NCBI GenBank assembly: GCA_031277475.1
Contig: JAITMJ010000035.1
Coordinates: forward strand, 1-35,479
DNA length: 35,479 nt
DNA from: Flavobacteriaceae bacterium
Lineage (GTDB): Bacteria; Bacteroidota; Bacteroidia; Flavobacteriales; Weeksellaceae
Direction: 5' to 3'
In this document: positions 33,112 through 35,479 of the stretch, piece after piece
How the letters are laid out: every line of letters starts with the position of its first letter
Numbering within the stretch: position 1 is the stretch's first letter
Translations under genes and position numbers: made by a program
The notes under the pieces: model-generated
What the model saw: only the letters and a program-made list of their open reading frames with translations
Database searches by the model: none
What the model was told of the DNA's origin: nothing

Positions 33112-34560
33112 ATGAACAAAACACAGATTTCCGGAATTTTATGTTTGCTGTTTTCGCAAACGTTTTCATTCGCTCAAAATAAATGCGATTGCGAAAAGGC
33201 GATGTCTTTCGTTCAAAAAAATATTGAAAAAAATTCGGCTTCTTTTCAACACCGAATTATCGAAAACAGAAATAAAAAAGAATATCAAAATTTCAAAAAA
33301 AACATCAATCAAATTTCCAAAAAATTGACCACCCAAAAGGAATGTGTGGGTTTGATGTCTTATTATTTGTCCTTTTTTAAAGATACTCACCAATTTGTCG
33401 GAATGTCCAAAGAATACTACAAACCTTTTGATGCTCTCCCGAAAGATTCATTGACGGTCTACAAATTTTTGAGAGAAAACGTGGAAAATATTCCCATTAA
33501 ATATGAAAATAACAAAGATTCTTTAGAAGGCGATTGGTTTTACAAATTTGACGAAGTAAATGCGGACATAAGAGTACATATTCAAAAAAATACGGAAAAA
33601 GGGAAAAGTTATGTCGGATTAATTTCTAAACCTCTTAAATATTATGCTGAAATCGGCGATTTAAAAATTGATTTTTATAACCGAAATCACAAGTTGTATG
33701 CGGTTTTCTGGAATATGTTTCAAGCACCGAGTAGAGCGTTTGAAGTGAGTTTAGACAATGGCGTTTTGAAAATCGGGAAATGGTATTATTTTGTAAGAGA
33801 TAAAAAAGATGTCGTTAATTTTCGCGAAAAAAGCGACAGCACTTTTGTGGAATCATTGAGTGACAAAACCAATTATTTAAGGGTAAAGAATTTTTATTAT
33901 GAAGAAGGTGAAAAAATAGATTCCTTGTTAAAATCCAATCATCAATTAATTACGGCAAAAGAAAATTTAATTATCGACATCAGAAATAATCCGGGCGGAA
34001 GCGATTATGGTTTTTTGCCGATTCTTCCATACATTATGGACTCAAAAATTTACAACAATCCGATAAAAGCATCAACTTGGGTCAGCAAAGAAAATTTTAA
34101 ATTCTACGATGAAAGCAAATACGAATACGGCGTTGAAACAAAGCAAGACAGCATTGCCGCAGACCACGAAATCCGTGAATTAAAAAAATATTTGAACAAA
34201 TTTGAACCTGCGGATTTTACGAAAGATGAAATAGATACCGTTTACAGTTTTCCGAAAAAAATCTACATCATCACCAATCGGAATAATGCAAGTTCGGCGG
34301 AAGATTTTATACTTCGAGCAAAACAAAGTTCAAAAGTAAAAATCATAGGTCAATACACGATGGGTGCTTTGTCTTATGGTGAAATCAGAGAAATCAAGAT
34401 ACCGAATTTTCCCGCTTCATTATACATTACACAACGAAAAATGAGTTTTTATAATAATGAAGATTTTGAAACAATCGGCTTGAAACCGGATATTATTTTA
34501 GATGAAAACAAAGAATCAGAATGGAAAAATATAACACTGAAACTGATTGAGGAATTATAG
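33112..34560 (+). CDS. S41 family (C-terminal-processing-like) serine peptidase, exported
   Basis: A 482-residue exported protein from the ATG at 33112, where a signal peptide begins (ISGILCLLFSQTFSFAQ); the open frame runs 65 codons further upstream, but only through the hairpin cluster. The C-terminal half is an S41/TSPc catalytic domain: LIIDIRNNPGGSDYG, KKIYIITNRNNASSAEDF with the likely nucleophile Ser394, IIGQYTMGALSYGE and the closing GLKPDI. No PDZ domain is visible. The gene looks more AT-rich than the flanking head-GIN gene and lies between two near-identical 186-bp repeats inside an ECF sigma operon, so it may be an insertion. Its substrate is unknown. Confidence 0.85.
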   Translation: MNKTQISGILCLLFSQTFSFAQNKCDCEKAMSFVQKNIEKNSASFQHRIIENRNKKEYQNFKKNINQISKKLTTQKECVGLMSYYLSFFKDTHQFVGMSKEYYKPFDALPKDSLTVYKFLRENVENIPIKYENNKDSLEGDWFYKFDEVNADIRVHIQKNTEKGKSYVGLISKPLKYYAEIGDLKIDFYNRNHKLYAVFWNMFQAPSRAFEVSLDNGVLKIGKWYYFVRDKKDVVNFREKSDSTFVESLSDKTNYLRVKNFYYEEGEKIDSLLKSNHQLITAKENLIIDIRNNPGGSDYGFLPILPYIMDSKIYNNPIKASTWVSKENFKFYDESKYEYGVETKQDSIAADHEIRELKKYLNKFEPADFTKDEIDTVYSFPKKIYIITNRNNASSAEDFILRAKQSSKVKIIGQYTMGALSYGEIREIKIPNFPASLYITQRKMSFYNNEDFETIGLKPDIILDENKESEWKNITLKLIEEL

Positions 34561-34584
34561 ATTTTAAATTTTAGATTTTAAATT

Positions 34585-34769
34585 AAAAAAGTCCGTAGGA
34601 CTTAATGTGAATAACCGCAGACGCAAGCCTGTGGAAAAGATGAAGGAGGATGAAAATCCGCTCGTAGAGCGGTACAAAAAAACTTTGACAAAGATTTTGA
34701 ACTTTGTCAAAGTATCCAAAAAACCCTTTCAGAGTTTGAAACTCTGAAAGGGTTGCAGAAAAGCAAAAA
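34585..34769 (+). repeat. Multi-hairpin cluster, copy 2 (3' of the S41 gene)
   Basis: Near-identical direct copy of 32895-33080 with all five stems in the same order. In the second stem one arm has changed (GCCTGTGG) and the other has not (CCGCAGAC), leaving one A-C mismatch. A short ATTTTAA array (34561-34584) precedes it. Confidence 0.9.
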
Positions 34770-34790
34770 TTTACATTAATACAACCAAAA

Positions 34791-35479
34791 ATGAAAAGAC
34801 TCTTATTTTTAGCAATTGCCGGATTTGCGATGGTATTCGCATCGGCTCAAAGATTGGAAAACCGTTCGGTGTCGAACTTTACCGGAATTAATGCTTCCGG
34901 CGCGTTTGAAATCACGGTCGTGAAAAGCAACTCGGAATCGCTCGCTTTGGAAGCGAACGACGATGTGATGCCCTACATTCGCAGCGAAGTGAAAAACAGC
35001 GTGTTGCATTTGTATTTAGACAAGAATATTCCTTGGAAAGTGCGAAACAGAACGGTAAAAGCGCGTATCGGGATGAAAAATTTGGATAAAGTTTCTTTGT
35101 CCGGCGCGTGTGAAATTTCGGCAAGCGATTTGTTCACGCCGGAAACGTTCAACGGAAATTTCAGCGGAGCGTCTAAAATAGATGTTTGGATAAACACCGA
35201 ACAACTGAACCTCGAATCCAGCGGCGCGAGCAATATTCAGCTCAAATCAAGCGTAGCCGGAACTGTAAAAGTAGATTTGTCGGGTTCCTCGAAAGTTTAT
35301 TTAAGCGGTTCGGCGAAAAATCTTTCTACGGATTTATCGGGCGCATCGAGTTTCAATGCCGAAAATTTTGAAGTCGAAACCGCAGATATAGAATCGTCCG
35401 GCAGCAGCAATGTTTCCATCAACGTAACTCAAAAATTGAATATAGAATCGTCCGGCGCATCCACCGTAAATTACAAAGG
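34791..35479 (+). CDS. Head-GIN/DUF2807 domain protein, partial (cut by the window end)
   Basis: The frame starts at the ATG at 34791 and is open to the last base (229 codons). The signal peptide is MKRLLFLAIAGFAMVFASAQ. The mature part is a right-handed beta-solenoid-like repeat series built around LSGAS/SSGAS motifs: GINASGAFEI, LSGACEIS, FSGASKIDV, SSGASNIQL, LSGSSKVYL, LSGASSFNA, SSGSSNVSI, SSGASTVNY. These are the putative auto-transporter adhesin head-GIN (DUF2807) repeats. Such genes often follow ECF sigma and anti-sigma genes in flavobacteria, so it is a likely member of this operon. The protein is an exported, probably surface-associated structural domain without known enzymatic activity. 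Confidence 0.9.
   Translation, partial: MKRLLFLAIAGFAMVFASAQRLENRSVSNFTGINASGAFEITVVKSNSESLALEANDDVMPYIRSEVKNSVLHLYLDKNIPWKVRNRTVKARIGMKNLDKVSLSGACEISASDLFTPETFNGNFSGASKIDVWINTEQLNLESSGASNIQLKSSVAGTVKVDLSGSSKVYLSGSAKNLSTDLSGASSFNAENFEVETADIESSGSSNVSINVTQKLNIESSGASTVNYK

Overview
The window is GC-poor chromosomal DNA of a Bacteroidota bacterium, most likely a flavobacterium of the Chryseobacterium/Weeksellaceae type. The evidence is a GldI-like FKBP lipoprotein, a GLPGLI-family protein, an LpxC-FabZ fusion, Bat-type proteins, repeated TAnnTTTG promoter boxes with A-rich leaders in place of Shine-Dalgarno sites, and many dispersed palindromic repeats. No rRNA, tRNA, CRISPR array or recognisable transposase gene was seen.

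Layout. 1-5 kb: typA, a broken TIGR02757-family gene, and a row of exported proteins (GldI-like FKBP, GLPGLI protein, cyclophilin-FKBP fusion), then another dead gene. 5-10 kb: a GT14-type glycosyltransferase, mdh, and a LytTR response regulator with its TPR sensor kinase. 10-13 kb: lpxD and lpxC-fabZ (lipid A and fatty-acid synthesis). 13.4-16 kb: queA, a repeat-filled gap, and a rhomboid protease. 16-20 kb: a BatD-like/BatA pair facing a TonB-receptor-like beta-barrel. 20.4-24.6 kb: sufE, DUF1599, an orphan TcmP protein, and mraZ-rsmH without the rest of the division cluster behind them. 25-28 kb: feoA and feoB, pulled apart by a repeat cluster, and a small lipoprotein. 28-31.4 kb: an NDUFA9-like SDR, a DUF2238 membrane protein and mnmA. 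31.5 kb to the end: an ECF sigma factor, a single-pass putative anti-sigma protein, an S41 peptidase and a head-GIN/DUF2807 protein cut by the window edge.

The most unusual aspect is the repeat landscape. At least five families occupy most gaps: (i) multi-hairpin clusters whose arms covary between copies; (ii) a G/C-run palindrome that has entered reading frames and supplies part of a kinase signal peptide, the shared C-terminal tails and stop codons of MraZ and RsmH, and apparently an N-terminal insert of RsmH; (iii) a ~90-bp leader found three times, twice ending exactly at the start codon of unrelated genes; (iv) a REP-like pair translated inside the putative anti-sigma protein; (v) 7- and 8-bp phased AT-rich arrays. 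Several gene neighbourhoods depart from their usual order beside these repeats: feoA/feoB, behind rsmH, behind lpxC-fabZ, and around the S41 gene.

Regulatory signals that can be read directly include three MraZ-type TGGGA boxes at exact 10-bp spacing in front of mraZ, and -7 boxes so close to the lpxD and mraZ start codons that these messages may be leaderless. All function calls rest on motif recognition by eye; no database search was run.
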